Source: RDXT01 sp033765305 (GTDB lineage: Bacteria; Bacteroidota; Bacteroidia; J057). Taken from it: a DNA stretch of 47,078 nucleotides. The first letter of the stretch is position 1; each line of letters opens with the position of its first letter. The notes below the pieces were generated by a model. That model was not told where the DNA came from and did no database searches. It saw nothing but the letters and a program-made list of their open reading frames with translations. Shown here piece by piece: positions 39,831 through 47,070 of this stretch. The position numbers and the translations under genes were made by a program. The DNA is taken from NCBI GenBank assembly GCA_033765305.1, contig JANRID010000005.1, forward strand, positions 1-47,078. The letters are read 5' to 3'.

Positions 39831-40187
39831 GCATATATGTATGCAAAGGTGGCTCGCGAGTTTCATATATGTGAACCTGTCCTCTATCCTCTAATCCGCT
39901 ACCTCCGTATGATGCTCCTCGCCGCCCTCGCCTCATGCCAGACCGCCGGGCCGCGCCGCATCTGAACCCGCCTGCAGCTCCGAAGCCGTGCAGGGCCCCG
40001 GCCGGGAACACCAGCAGCGCATCATCGACTGAGCAGGCGCGGGACGGCAGCGCCGGCCCCGGGTGCGGCTACATATATAATGATTGAACTGCAATAAACA
40101 ACTCCCGCAGCGGCATGGTTATCCCGTAGCTGCACCGGCAGCCTTGCTTCAGCCTGAATTTCATATGAACCGCCAACCCTTGTTCAG
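39831..40187. other. 357-bp intergenic region after the mCpol operon
   Basis: AT-rich until about 39890, with CATATATG occurring twice (39832-39874), then back to host GC. A short lipoprotein-like remnant starts at 39909. No RNA or terminator was recognised. The NTF2-like gene follows. Confidence 0.5.
39909..40032 (+). pseudogene. Possible lipoprotein gene remnant
   Basis: ATG at 39909 gives MMLLAALASCQTAGPRRI and a stop. The first ten residues are a typical lipoprotein signal with lipobox LASC. A second frame continues to a stop at 40030-40032 with an ordinary-looking tail (EAVQGPGREHQQRIID). This could be a broken lipoprotein gene next to the island's right edge, but it is too short to be sure. 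Confidence 0.3.
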
Positions 40188-40586
40188 ATGAGAACCCATC
40201 ACCTCCAGACCGTCCAGATTTCGCAGCAAGCCCTTCAATGGCTCCAGAACAAGTACCTGGCAGTCGATTCGATGAACGCCGAGGCCTACCGGGCCTTCCT
40301 GGCGCCCGACTGCGTGCTGCACTTCGGCAACAATCCCGCCGTATCCTGCAACAATGAGATCATCGGAGGCATCAGGCACTTCTGGGAAACCATCCAGGGC
40401 CTGGACCATTCGTTTTTGAATGTGCTGGGCACAGATGACTATTTTGCAGCGGAGGCGCTCATCGACTATACCCGGAAAGATCATCAGGTGGTGGCCATCC
40501 CCTGCGTGACCGTCATCAGGCGCAACAGCGAAGGCCTTGCGTCCTCCATCCAGATTTTCATCGACACCGCACCGATTTATACATAA
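40188..40586 (+). CDS. NTF2-like (SnoaL-type) protein
   Basis: 132-aa single-domain protein with the cone-shaped NTF2/SnoaL fold pattern: LQNKYLAVDSMNAEAYRAFLAPDCVLHFGNNP, GIRHFWETIQGLDHSFLNV and a final VVAIPCVTVIRR ... IQIFIDTAPIYT. Such proteins are ligand-binding or isomerase-like; no catalytic residue is diagnostic here. It is 23 bp upstream of the pirin gene on the same strand and probably co-transcribed. Confidence 0.75.
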   Translation: MRTHHLQTVQISQQALQWLQNKYLAVDSMNAEAYRAFLAPDCVLHFGNNPAVSCNNEIIGGIRHFWETIQGLDHSFLNVLGTDDYFAAEALIDYTRKDHQVVAIPCVTVIRRNSEGLASSIQIFIDTAPIYT

Positions 40587-40609
40587 GAAGCCTGTCCAAC
40601 CCGCACCAG

Positions 40610-41335
40610 ATGACCACGAAGCTGGACCTTGCCATGAAGCATGGCAACCGCCATATTTCGATGCTGTATCCGGGACAGCCCCTGGGGCTGGGCGATTCGG
40701 GGATCGGCAGCATCGGACGCATCGATCAGGCTGACATTCAGGGCGGTACCACCATCCGCATGCACCCCCACCGCAACGATGAGATTCTTTCCTACTTCAG
40801 AACCGGGAAGGTGGTCCATACCGACTCGGCCGGTACGACGGAAATCATCTCCCGGAACAAGCTGATGCTGATGAAAGCGGGCCGCGTCTTTTACCACGAG
40901 GAAAAGATCCTGGACCGGCTGGAGGGCCTGCAGATCTTCATACGGCCCATGACTGCCGATTACGAGCCCGAGGTGCTGTTTGAGGAGCTGGACCCCGAAG
41001 ACAGCCCCGACCGCTGGCGGCTGCTCGCGTCGGACAGGCCCTCCTCCCATCTCAGATTTACGAGCAGGACCGAAATATTCGACGCAAGCCTGAGCAGCGG
41101 CACGACCCTCGCATTCCCTGAAACGGAGCTGCCCCAGGCGATGTATATCCTGTACGCCTTTCAAGGCAGCCTGCTGGTGAACGGGAGCATCGCGCTTTCC
41201 AAAGGCGAATCCATCCTGACCGACGACGCCGGCCTCTCCTTTTCTGCCAGCAGCCGCGCCGAAGCCGTACTGTTCATTACCGATCCGGGCCAGGCATGCT
41301 TCAAGCAGGGGATGTTCAGCGGCAGGATACACTGA
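40610..41335 (+). CDS. Pirin family protein
   Basis: 241-aa bicupin of the pirin family: the N-terminal cupin shows RMHPHRNDEILSYFRTG (metal-ligand His in MHPH) and GRVFYHEEK (another ligand His), and the C-terminal cupin is degenerate. Pirins bind Fe(II); some bacterial members have quercetin 2,3-dioxygenase activity or modulate metabolic enzymes. Cytosolic. It ends 63 bp before the convergent hydrolase gene with a small hairpin between. Confidence 0.88.
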   Translation: MTTKLDLAMKHGNRHISMLYPGQPLGLGDSGIGSIGRIDQADIQGGTTIRMHPHRNDEILSYFRTGKVVHTDSAGTTEIISRNKLMLMKAGRVFYHEEKILDRLEGLQIFIRPMTADYEPEVLFEELDPEDSPDRWRLLASDRPSSHLRFTSRTEIFDASLSSGTTLAFPETELPQAMYILYAFQGSLLVNGSIALSKGESILTDDAGLSFSASSRAEAVLFITDPGQACFKQGMFSGRIH

Positions 41336-41378
41336 GCGCCCTGCTGCGGAGACCGATAGCCTCAAGCAGGCCGCCTCG

Positions 41379-41394
41379 CCCGGCGCACGCCGGC
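41379..41394. terminator. Small bidirectional hairpin
   Basis: CCGGC-GCAC-GCCGG stem between the convergent pirin (+) and hydrolase (-) genes. Short stem, no T-run. Confidence 0.35.
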
Positions 41395-41398
41395 ATCC

Positions 41399-42436
41399 TC
41401 AGCGGAATTCCCGCATGAATTTCCGCACCTCGCTGCAAAACCAGGCCTCGTCCTGAAACATGGGCGTATGCCCGCTGACGGGCGATATCACCATGAATTT
41501 GTGGGCAGAGCCGATCCGCGCCATCAGGTCGTCGCCGTGGCCGGGCGGGCAGATAAAGTCGCGCTGGCCAAACATCAGCAGGGTGGGCACCGTCACCCGG
41601 GCCAGCCCGCTGCGGAAATCCGCCTCGCGGAGGTCGCGGTTGAAAGGCGCGTTGCCTGAAAACACATTGTTCAGGTAGGTCGGCAGGATGGGCCAGTTGT
41701 ATTTGATCGCATGCTCGCGGATGGCCTGGAGAATGCTGTTGTATTCCACCTCCGGGTAATAGGTTTCGGCATCATGCGCAAAAGAATTGAGCTGGCTGGA
41801 CACCTCCATATCGAAGGGGCCCGGATGCGCCTCGCAGTAGTCCACAATCCGCTGCCACTCGGCGGGATGATTGCCCAGGGCCAGCTGCGCCCGGCCCTCG
41901 GCGAGCAGCATATCCCGCGTGAGGGTATCGTTGAGCAGGTACTGGTGGCTGCCGTCCACAAAAATCCAGCCTGTTACCTGCTCCTGGTTGCCTGCTTTGG
42001 CGAAAAATGAGGTGCTCAGCAGCCCCCCGAAGCTATGGCCCATCACAAAGATGCTGATGTCCTGGCCATACCGCAGCTTCAGCACCGCCACCAGTTTTTC
42101 GAGGTCTTCGGTCATCTGGGGCAGGGTCAGGTGCTCCACATTGGCGCCGCCCTGCGATGCCCCTGCATTGCGCTGGTCCCAGTAGACCACGGCAAAGGTA
42201 TCCTCCAGATGGGTGCTGATAAATTCGCTGTTGAAGAAAAAGGAGCTGGATCCCGGCCCGCCGTGCACGCAAAGCAGGAAGGTTTTGCTGGCGGTACTGC
42301 CTTCCACCAGCACCCGCATGGAAGCGCCGTTGCTCCGGAGGAAGAACGTGTCGGAAACCCGCTCCCCCAGCGAAATCACTTCCTGGCGGCAGCTCAGCAG
42401 GAACAATAGCAGCAAGCTGAAAATGAACGGCTTCAT
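41399..42436 (-). CDS. Alpha/beta-hydrolase lipoprotein (proline iminopeptidase-like)
   Basis: 345-aa serine hydrolase. N-terminal lipoprotein signal (MKPFIFSLLLLFLLSCRQ, lipobox Cys in LLSC), oxyanion segment LLCVHGGPGSSS, VYWDQRNAGAS, nucleophile elbow MGHSFGGLLS, late Asp in GQRDFICPPG and final His in SPVSGHTPMFQ. HGGPG and DQRxxGxS are typical of prolyl iminopeptidases. It is probably anchored in the cell envelope. The start overlaps the stop of the barrel-protein gene by 4 bp (ATGA), so translation is coupled and regulation probably shared with the FNR-type site upstream of that gene. Confidence 0.85.
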   Translation of the reverse strand: MKPFIFSLLLLFLLSCRQEVISLGERVSDTFFLRSNGASMRVLVEGSTASKTFLLCVHGGPGSSSFFFNSEFISTHLEDTFAVVYWDQRNAGASQGGANVEHLTLPQMTEDLEKLVAVLKLRYGQDISIFVMGHSFGGLLSTSFFAKAGNQEQVTGWIFVDGSHQYLLNDTLTRDMLLAEGRAQLALGNHPAEWQRIVDYCEAHPGPFDMEVSSQLNSFAHDAETYYPEVEYNSILQAIREHAIKYNWPILPTYLNNVFSGNAPFNRDLREADFRSGLARVTVPTLLMFGQRDFICPPGHGDDLMARIGSAHKFMVISPVSGHTPMFQDEAWFCSEVRKFMREFR

Positions 42437-43059
42437 TGGTTTTTGGCAGTCATGTTGGGAGAAACAAACCAGCCCTTTTCCGGCATCCAGCGCACGCCGA
42501 GCTCCAGGACCGGGCGCAGAAAAACAGTGCTGTTATAGGGGTACATGGCCAGCAGGTGGGCGTTGAGGAATAGGGCCACAGGCTTCTGCCGGTTCCGGGA
42601 CCAGTCGTAGCCGATGCCGCCGCCGGCCGTTGCCAGCGGATACCAGTAGCCCGCGCTGCGCCGGAGCACGGGCGTGCCGCCGGAAACGTCATAGGTGACG
42701 CCGCTTACAAAAGTTCGGCTGATGCCCAGCCCGGGAGAAAATTCGGTGAACACCCCGTTGCCAGCCGTGCGGCGCAGGGTCCAGGCCGCCGTCAGGTACA
42801 GGTTGTCGTGCAGGCCCGGATGGCGGTACCACGCCAGCGAAGGGGAAATCCAGCGGGATTTCAGGATGGTGCGGCTGCCGCGCGCCCGCGTAAGCAGCCG
42901 CACAGGCACGTAAGCCCCCGCCCGGATTCCCGGATACACCAGGGAGGACGTATAGCCCAGGCTGTACTGCACAGGCGCCTGCTGCGCCCGCAGGACCGGG
43001 CACAGCAGCAGCCCCGCCAGCAGCAGGCCCGTCCGGAGCAGGATCTGTGAAATATGCAT
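42433..43059 (-). CDS. Outer-membrane beta-barrel-like protein
   Basis: 208-aa exported protein of unknown function: signal peptide MHISQILLRTGLLLAGLLLCPVLRAQ, then alternating amphipathic strands (YSLGYTSSLVYPGIRAGAY, RWISPSLAWYRHPG, LYLTAAWTLRR, VLELGVRWMPEKGW) typical of a small barrel. The ATG at 43059 is supported by the -7 box GAGCTTTG at 43063-43070, 3 bp upstream, and an FNR-type palindrome centred 41.5 bp before the ATG. Translationally coupled to the hydrolase. Probably controlled by the Crp/Fnr protein encoded just upstream. Confidence 0.65.
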   Translation of the reverse strand: MHISQILLRTGLLLAGLLLCPVLRAQQAPVQYSLGYTSSLVYPGIRAGAYVPVRLLTRARGSRTILKSRWISPSLAWYRHPGLHDNLYLTAAWTLRRTAGNGVFTEFSPGLGISRTFVSGVTYDVSGGTPVLRRSAGYWYPLATAGGGIGYDWSRNRQKPVALFLNAHLLAMYPYNSTVFLRPVLELGVRWMPEKGWFVSPNMTAKNQ

Positions 43060-43062
43060 ACA

Positions 43063-43070
43063 CAAAGCTC
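43063..43070 (-). promoter_or_regulatory. -7-like box GAGCTTTG
   Basis: One mismatch to TAnnTTTG, ending 3 bp before the barrel-protein ATG. It predicts a leaderless transcript. The FNR-type site at 43094-43107 is then centred at about -41.5. Confidence 0.5.
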
Positions 43071-43093
43071 GCCCCGCCCGGCAGAAAAGCCAA

Positions 43094-43107
43094 TTGATAA
43101 AAATCAA
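43094..43107. promoter_or_regulatory. FNR-type operator TTGAT-AAAA-ATCAA
   Basis: Perfect match to the FNR consensus TTGAT-N4-ATCAA. It lies between the Crp/Fnr gene stop (43112) and the barrel-protein gene, centred 41.5 bp before that gene's ATG, the classical class II activator position if transcription starts at the ATG. The Crp/Fnr protein just upstream carries the ExxSR recognition motif that reads this half-site. Confidence 0.75.
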
Positions 43108-43111
43108 GTAT

Positions 43112-43681
43112 TCACCGCCGCACGCGGCTCAGGGTTTCCACCTTCATATTCAGAAATGACGCGAGATACTTGAGCGGAATCTGCTGCACATAGTCGGGGT
43201 GCTCGGCCAGCAGCTTGTCGTAGCGCTGGCGGGCGCTCAGCACCCGCATGTCAAACAGCACCTGCTCGGTAGCCGCCATGTAGTCGGCCAGGGCATACAG
43301 AATCAGCTCGCCGACGGCGGGGTCCCCGCGCCGGAGCTGTGTCAGCTCCTCGTACCCGAAGCAGACGACTTCTGCGTCGAGCACCGCCTGGATGCTTTCC
43401 ACGCTGGGCTGCTGCATCACGAAGCTCGACGGCGATGTATCGAAATCGCCCGGAAACGAAAAACCGCTCGTGATTTCGTTCGCCGGATCTCCGCCCCAGC
43501 AGCGGTAGGTGCGCAGGATGCCGCGCTCTACCTTGTACAGGTACCGGCAGGGCTCCCCCGCATGCAGCAGGTGCTCCCCGCGCCGGAATACCGCCGGCTG
43601 GCCCAGGGCCAGCAAACGCGCCATGCCCTCCGCCGGCAGGCGGCTGAGCAGGTCGTCGATGGGGCGGTCGGAGTGGTACAT
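43112..43681 (-). CDS. Crp/Fnr family regulator (FNR-type recognition helix)
   Basis: 189-aa cytosolic regulator: cyclic-nucleotide-binding-like domain (FRRGEHLLHAGEPCRYLYKVERGILRTY) and C-terminal helix-turn-helix (IPLKYLASFLNMKVETLSRVRR). The recognition helix has ETLSR (ExxSR) as in FNR, which reads TTGAT. No N-terminal Cys cluster for an iron-sulfur centre is present, so it does not sense oxygen as E. coli FNR does. A perfect -7 box, TATCTTTG (43704-43711), lies upstream, and an FNR-type palindrome lies 4 bp after its stop, before the next gene. Confidence 0.85.
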   Translation of the reverse strand: MYHSDRPIDDLLSRLPAEGMARLLALGQPAVFRRGEHLLHAGEPCRYLYKVERGILRTYRCWGGDPANEITSGFSFPGDFDTSPSSFVMQQPSVESIQAVLDAEVVCFGYEELTQLRRGDPAVGELILYALADYMAATEQVLFDMRVLSARQRYDKLLAEHPDYVQQIPLKYLASFLNMKVETLSRVRR

Positions 43682-43703
43682 CGCAGCAGGAACCGGGACG
43701 CTG

Positions 43704-43711
43704 CAAAGATA
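43704..43711 (-). promoter_or_regulatory. -7 promoter box TATCTTTG
   Basis: Exact TAnnTTTG match, 22 bp before the Crp/Fnr ATG. Confidence 0.6.
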
Positions 43712-43760
43712 GCATCCGGGCGCATCCGGCGGATGCCGCCCCGGCTGCGGCCGCGCGCTT

Positions 43761-44147
43761 TCATAGCGAACGGATCAGCCGGGGGATGAAAAACAGCGGA
43801 TACACCAGCAGAAACCCGTTGGGAATCCACCATACGGGATCGAATTCGCGGGCCAGCGCCCAATACGAGACCGCCTGCAGGCCCGACACGCTGGTGAGCA
43901 CCAGCGAAATCAGCGCAAACACCCGCCAGCGCGGGCGCTGCGCCCGGTTCAGCCACAGGCTGTACAGGCCTGTGGCCGAGATCAGCATATCCAGCGGAAA
44001 AAACGACCAGTTCCAGTTGACCAGCATGGGGCTGGTGTAGTCGTTGTAGAGGTACTGCGGCGGAATCAGGTGCAGGGCCGTGACGGTCCAGTAGAGCAGG
44101 AAGCCTGTATCCACGGCAAAGAAGCAGTATTTCAGCGATTTCATCAT
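43761..44147 (-). CDS. DUF5360-like small membrane protein
   Basis: 128-aa protein with four membrane segments (CFFAVDTGFLLYWTVTALHL; FFPLDMLISATGLYSLWL; RVFALISLVLTSVSGLQAVSYWAL; VWWIPNGFLLVYPLFFIPRLI) and a conserved NWSFFPLDMLIS. It resembles the DUF5360/YvaD family, function unknown. It follows the desaturase-ferredoxin gene by 46 bp on the same strand and is probably co-transcribed with it. Confidence 0.7.
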   Translation of the reverse strand: MMKSLKYCFFAVDTGFLLYWTVTALHLIPPQYLYNDYTSPMLVNWNWSFFPLDMLISATGLYSLWLNRAQRPRWRVFALISLVLTSVSGLQAVSYWALAREFDPVWWIPNGFLLVYPLFFIPRLIRSL

Positions 44148-44193
44148 ATCCGGTTCCAGGCTGAGGGGCAGGGGCGGGCGTTCGGGGAATGCG

Positions 44194-45273
44194 TCATGGG
44201 GTTCTGATGGACAGCGTGGGCGTTTCGCCCACGGCCTGGCAAGTCAGGATGTAGCCCGCCTGCACTTCGCTTTCGCTCAGCGCCGGGTGCTGCTGCATGC
44301 GGACGCTGCCTGCGTCGAGCAGCATTTTGCAAGTGCCGCAGCGGCCCCGCTTGCAGGCATGCGGCAGCGGCACGCCTTGCTCCAGCGCCTGCGGCAGCAG
44401 CGGACGGTCTGGCTGCGCCGTGAAGGTCAGCGTCCTGTCCCCCAGCCGGGCCGTCACGGCCATGCCGCTGTCCGGGGCTGCAGGCACCGCAGGCTGGGCG
44501 GGCGCCGGCTTGCGCCGGGCAAAAATGGCATCGTAGTGCTGCCCGTAGTCCGGAAACTCCGTGCCCATCCAGCGGTCCCACCACCGGAAATACAGGCCGT
44601 AGTTGCCGTCGAAGCGCTCGTGGTGCATGTTGTGGTGCGTGGAAGGCGTCTTCCAGCGCAGCGCCGGGGCGCGGTTCCACCACCGCGGATACACCTCGAA
44701 GCCCAGATGCCCCAGCATATTGAAAAACTGCTGCAGCACTTGCCAGATAATCAGGGCGTAGAAATTCACGGGCAGCAGAAAGGCAAACGCCACCGCAATG
44801 CCATTCTCCACGACAGCCTCCAGCGGATGAAACGCAAACGACGTAAAGGGCGAAGGGTCGGTGCTCTCGTGGTGCACCTTGTGGAAATACGGGTACAGGC
44901 GCGGGTGATGCATCAGCCGGTGCATCCAGTAAAAGTAGGCATCGTGCAGCACCATCATCAGCGGAATGCTGAGCCAGAACCACAGCACGCCGTGCTGGCC
45001 GATGTCGTAGTATATCTGGGTATAACCTTGCTGTTCAAGCAGATAGATCCCGAAGTCGAGGACGGCAAACACCAGCAGGGTCGAAAGTGAGTAGGCGATG
45101 TCGTGAAGCAGGTGGTGCAGCCGCGCCCGCTGCTCCGGCTGAATGCGGCGGTGCCATACCTGCCGCTTCAGCAGCCACCAGAACAGCACAAAGGACGGGA
45201 CGACAAACAGCGCGTAGATGCCGCCATTGAAGGCGATGTCTTCCAGCGCAAAGGAAACGAAGGACTGCAGCAT
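44194..45273 (-). CDS. Sterol desaturase/fatty-acid hydroxylase fused to 2Fe-2S ferredoxin
   Basis: 359-aa fusion. Residues 1-250 are a membrane-bound di-iron fatty-acid hydroxylase/sterol desaturase with the three His boxes HDAYFYWMHRLMHH (110-123), HKVHH (131-135) and HHNMHH (213-218) and four or more membrane helices. After a Pro/Ala linker (256-270), residues 271-359 are a plant-type ferredoxin with cluster ligands C307-x4-C312-x2-C315 and C345. The fused ferredoxin would feed electrons to the di-iron site that hydroxylates or desaturates a lipid. An FNR-type palindrome and -7 box lie upstream. The ATG at 45273 is preferred to one at 45330. Confidence 0.9.
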   Translation of the reverse strand: MLQSFVSFALEDIAFNGGIYALFVVPSFVLFWWLLKRQVWHRRIQPEQRARLHHLLHDIAYSLSTLLVFAVLDFGIYLLEQQGYTQIYYDIGQHGVLWFWLSIPLMMVLHDAYFYWMHRLMHHPRLYPYFHKVHHESTDPSPFTSFAFHPLEAVVENGIAVAFAFLLPVNFYALIIWQVLQQFFNMLGHLGFEVYPRWWNRAPALRWKTPSTHHNMHHERFDGNYGLYFRWWDRWMGTEFPDYGQHYDAIFARRKPAPAQPAVPAAPDSGMAVTARLGDRTLTFTAQPDRPLLPQALEQGVPLPHACKRGRCGTCKMLLDAGSVRMQQHPALSESEVQAGYILTCQAVGETPTLSIRTP

Positions 45274-45293
45274 GGATTCAGGTGTTGATGCTG

Positions 45294-45301
45294 CAAAGAT
45301 G
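45294..45301 (-). promoter_or_regulatory. -7-like box CATCTTTG
   Basis: One mismatch to TAnnTTTG, 20 bp before the desaturase ATG. The predicted start of transcription (about 45290) puts the palindrome at 45324-45337 near -40.5. Confidence 0.5.
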
Positions 45302-45323
45302 GCGCGCACAGGCCTCCGGTCTG

Positions 45324-45337
45324 TTGACAAAAGTCAA
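45324..45337. promoter_or_regulatory. FNR-type operator TTGAC-AAAA-GTCAA
   Basis: Perfect palindrome differing from the FNR consensus TTGAT-N4-ATCAA by one symmetrical base. It lies 9 bp after the stop of the Crp/Fnr gene at 45347-45910 and before the desaturase-ferredoxin gene, at the class II activator distance from the predicted transcription start. Confidence 0.7.
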
Positions 45338-45346
45338 AAACGTCCG

Positions 45347-45910
45347 CTAGCGTTTTCCCCGGATCCGGCTCAGGGTCTCCTGCGACATGCCCAGGTAGGA
45401 GGCAATATGGCTGAGCTGGGCGCGCTGGAGCACCTGGGGCTGCTGCGCGAGCAGGCGCTCATACCGCGCTTTGGCCGGCATCACCTGCAGGGCCAGGGTG
45501 TGCTCCTCCAGCTCGACATAGTATTTCTCGCTGAGCAGCCTTCCGATGGTGCTGATTTCGGCATGATGGGCGTACAAGTATTGAAGGTGCTCGTACTCAA
45601 TGCTGTACAAGGAGCTGTTTTCAAGAATTTCAATGGTTTCGAATGCGGGTCTGCGCGTGGTGAACGAATGCATGGACAGCATGACGTCGCCTTCAAAGGC
45701 AAACCAGCTGGTGAGCTCTTTGCCGTCGTGGAGATAATAGCCGCGCGCCATGCCGGCCTCCAGGAGGTAGAGCCGGCTGCATACCTGGCCGGCCTGCAGC
45801 AGAACGGTTCCCTTCGGCACGGATTCGTGCGCCACCATCCGGATCAGATCGGCCTGTGCGGCCTCGCCGATGGGCGCGTACTGCCGGAAAGCATCGAAAA
45901 ACGGCTTCAT
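45347..45910 (-). CDS. Crp/Fnr family regulator (FNR-type recognition helix)
   Basis: 187-aa regulator starting MKPFFDAFRQYAPIGEAAQ, with the cyclic-nucleotide-binding-like domain (VPKGTVLLQAGQVCSRLYLLEAGMARGYY) and helix-turn-helix (LSHIASYLGMSQETLSRIRGKR) containing ETLSR (ExxSR). The FNR-type palindrome 9 bp beyond its stop, ahead of the desaturase-ferredoxin gene, is its likely target. The upstream SRPBCC gene ends 44 bp before its start, so they may share a transcript. No iron-sulfur Cys cluster; the signal is unknown. Confidence 0.85.
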   Translation of the reverse strand: MKPFFDAFRQYAPIGEAAQADLIRMVAHESVPKGTVLLQAGQVCSRLYLLEAGMARGYYLHDGKELTSWFAFEGDVMLSMHSFTTRRPAFETIEILENSSLYSIEYEHLQYLYAHHAEISTIGRLLSEKYYVELEEHTLALQVMPAKARYERLLAQQPQVLQRAQLSHIASYLGMSQETLSRIRGKR

Positions 45911-45954
45911 GCACTCGATACGGACCCTGGCGGGGCCATGTTGCTGCGGCGCGC

Positions 45955-46425
45955 TCAGCCGGCCGCCAGCTTGCGGTTGTGGTGCTCGAAGGCCTGCTTC
46001 ATCAGGCGGGAGATGGGCCGCAGCAGCCAGGCGCCCAGCCAGTTGCGCGGGTGCATCTCCATGATGCGCGTGACCTCGGTGCCCTCCGCCGTCCGGCGGA
46101 AGTGCCACTCCTCGGTGAAGTGCGTCGCCAGGTGCCGGACCGGCGAGGCGAAGTCCCGGAAGCGGATCGAAATGCCCTGTTCCGGGTCCCAGCGGGTGAT
46201 CTCCTCCGCATGCGAGGAGCCGTCGGTATTGCGGACCCGGATCACGGAGCCCGTCCAGCCGGGCGTCTGCACTTCGAAGGCTGCGCTGCGGATGCCCGGC
46301 AGCGGCCCGTAACCCTGAAACGACGGCCACAGCTCGGTGCGCAGGAAGGCCTCGCAGATCTCCTGCGGCGTATGCGGGGACTGGGAGACGGTGCGGATCT
46401 GGATAGGCTGATGGCTGGTGCGCAT
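45955..46425 (-). CDS. SRPBCC family protein
   Basis: 156-aa soluble protein of the SRPBCC (polyketide cyclase/dehydrase-like) fold: IQIRTVSQSPHTPQEICEAFL at the start, FTEEWHFRRTAEGTEVTRIMEM and a long final helix (WLLRPISRLMKQAFEHHNRKL). It binds hydrophobic ligands. The ATG at 46425 starts the domain; 46503 is possible but adds a non-conserved extension. First gene of the seven-gene minus-strand run, with a TATCTTGG -7-like box at 46453-46460. Confidence 0.8.
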   Translation of the reverse strand: MRTSHQPIQIRTVSQSPHTPQEICEAFLRTELWPSFQGYGPLPGIRSAAFEVQTPGWTGSVIRVRNTDGSSHAEEITRWDPEQGISIRFRDFASPVRHLATHFTEEWHFRRTAEGTEVTRIMEMHPRNWLGAWLLRPISRLMKQAFEHHNRKLAAG

Positions 46426-46452
46426 GCGGCAGGGATTGAGGACCGAACCGCG

Positions 46453-46460
46453 CCAAGATA
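46453..46460 (-). promoter_or_regulatory. -7-like box TATCTTGG
   Basis: One mismatch to TAnnTTTG, 27 bp before the SRPBCC gene. No FNR-type palindrome is visible upstream of it. Confidence 0.4.
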
Positions 46461-46495
46461 CAGGTTTTGGCGGATACCGCAGCGCCCTTGCCCGC

Positions 46496-46527
46496 TTGAT
46501 CATTCCATCGCAAAATCCCTATATTTG
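46496..46527 (+). promoter_or_regulatory. Promoter of the UpxY-like gene (TTG-N21-TATATTTG)
   Basis: TTG at 46496-46498 and an exact TAnnTTTG match, TATATTTG, at 46520-46527, spaced 21 bp apart, match the Bacteroidota -33/-7 promoter. The ATG lies 36 bp downstream of the box. Confidence 0.65.
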
Positions 46528-46563
46528 CCGAGGCGCCCTGGCGCCCTCCGACCCTGAAACCCG

Positions 46564-47070
46564 ATGGACCTCCATACCCCCCGCTGGCACGTCCTGACCG
46601 TCAAGAAAGGCTGCGAAAAGAAAGTGAGCCGCAGCCTGCAGGCCCTGGGCTTCGAGGTGCTGCTGCCCATCCGCAAGGTGTACCGTATGTGGTCCGACCG
46701 CCGCAAGCGCATCGACGACCCGCTGTTCAAAGGCTACGCCTTTGTATATGTGAGCGAAGCCCGGCGCAGCGAGGTCTTCCGCGCCGAAAAGCACATGGCC
46801 TTCCTCCGCTACCAGGGCAAGGCCTGCGTACTGCGCGAGAGCGAAGCCGAGCTGCTGCGCCAGTGGAGCGAAGGCATCGACGCCGGCGAGACCGACACCT
46901 ACGCCCAGCTCCGCCCCGGCGCGGCGGTGGAGATCCTCGAAGGCCCCTTCAGCGGCTACCAGGGCCTCGTCCGCGCCATCGACAGCGACACCCGCCTCCG
47001 CCTGGAGCTGCTCTTCACCGGCAGCCTCACCCTCGTGACGGTGCAGCAGCAGCGGGTGAAGGTGCTGTGA
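46564..47070 (+). CDS. UpxY family transcription antiterminator (NusG-like)
   Basis: 168-aa NusG paralogue. The NGN domain starts RWHVLTVKKGCEKKVSRSLQALGFEVLLP, with PLFKGYAFVYVSE, and the C-terminal KOW motif is LRPGAAVEILEGPFSGYQGLV. UpxY proteins bind RNA polymerase at the first part of polysaccharide operons and let it read through. A polysaccharide-synthesis cluster would be expected beyond the right edge of this window. It has a clear promoter with a short leader. Full length. Confidence 0.9.
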   Translation: MDLHTPRWHVLTVKKGCEKKVSRSLQALGFEVLLPIRKVYRMWSDRRKRIDDPLFKGYAFVYVSEARRSEVFRAEKHMAFLRYQGKACVLRESEAELLRQWSEGIDAGETDTYAQLRPGAAVEILEGPFSGYQGLVRAIDSDTRLRLELLFTGSLTLVTVQQQRVKVL

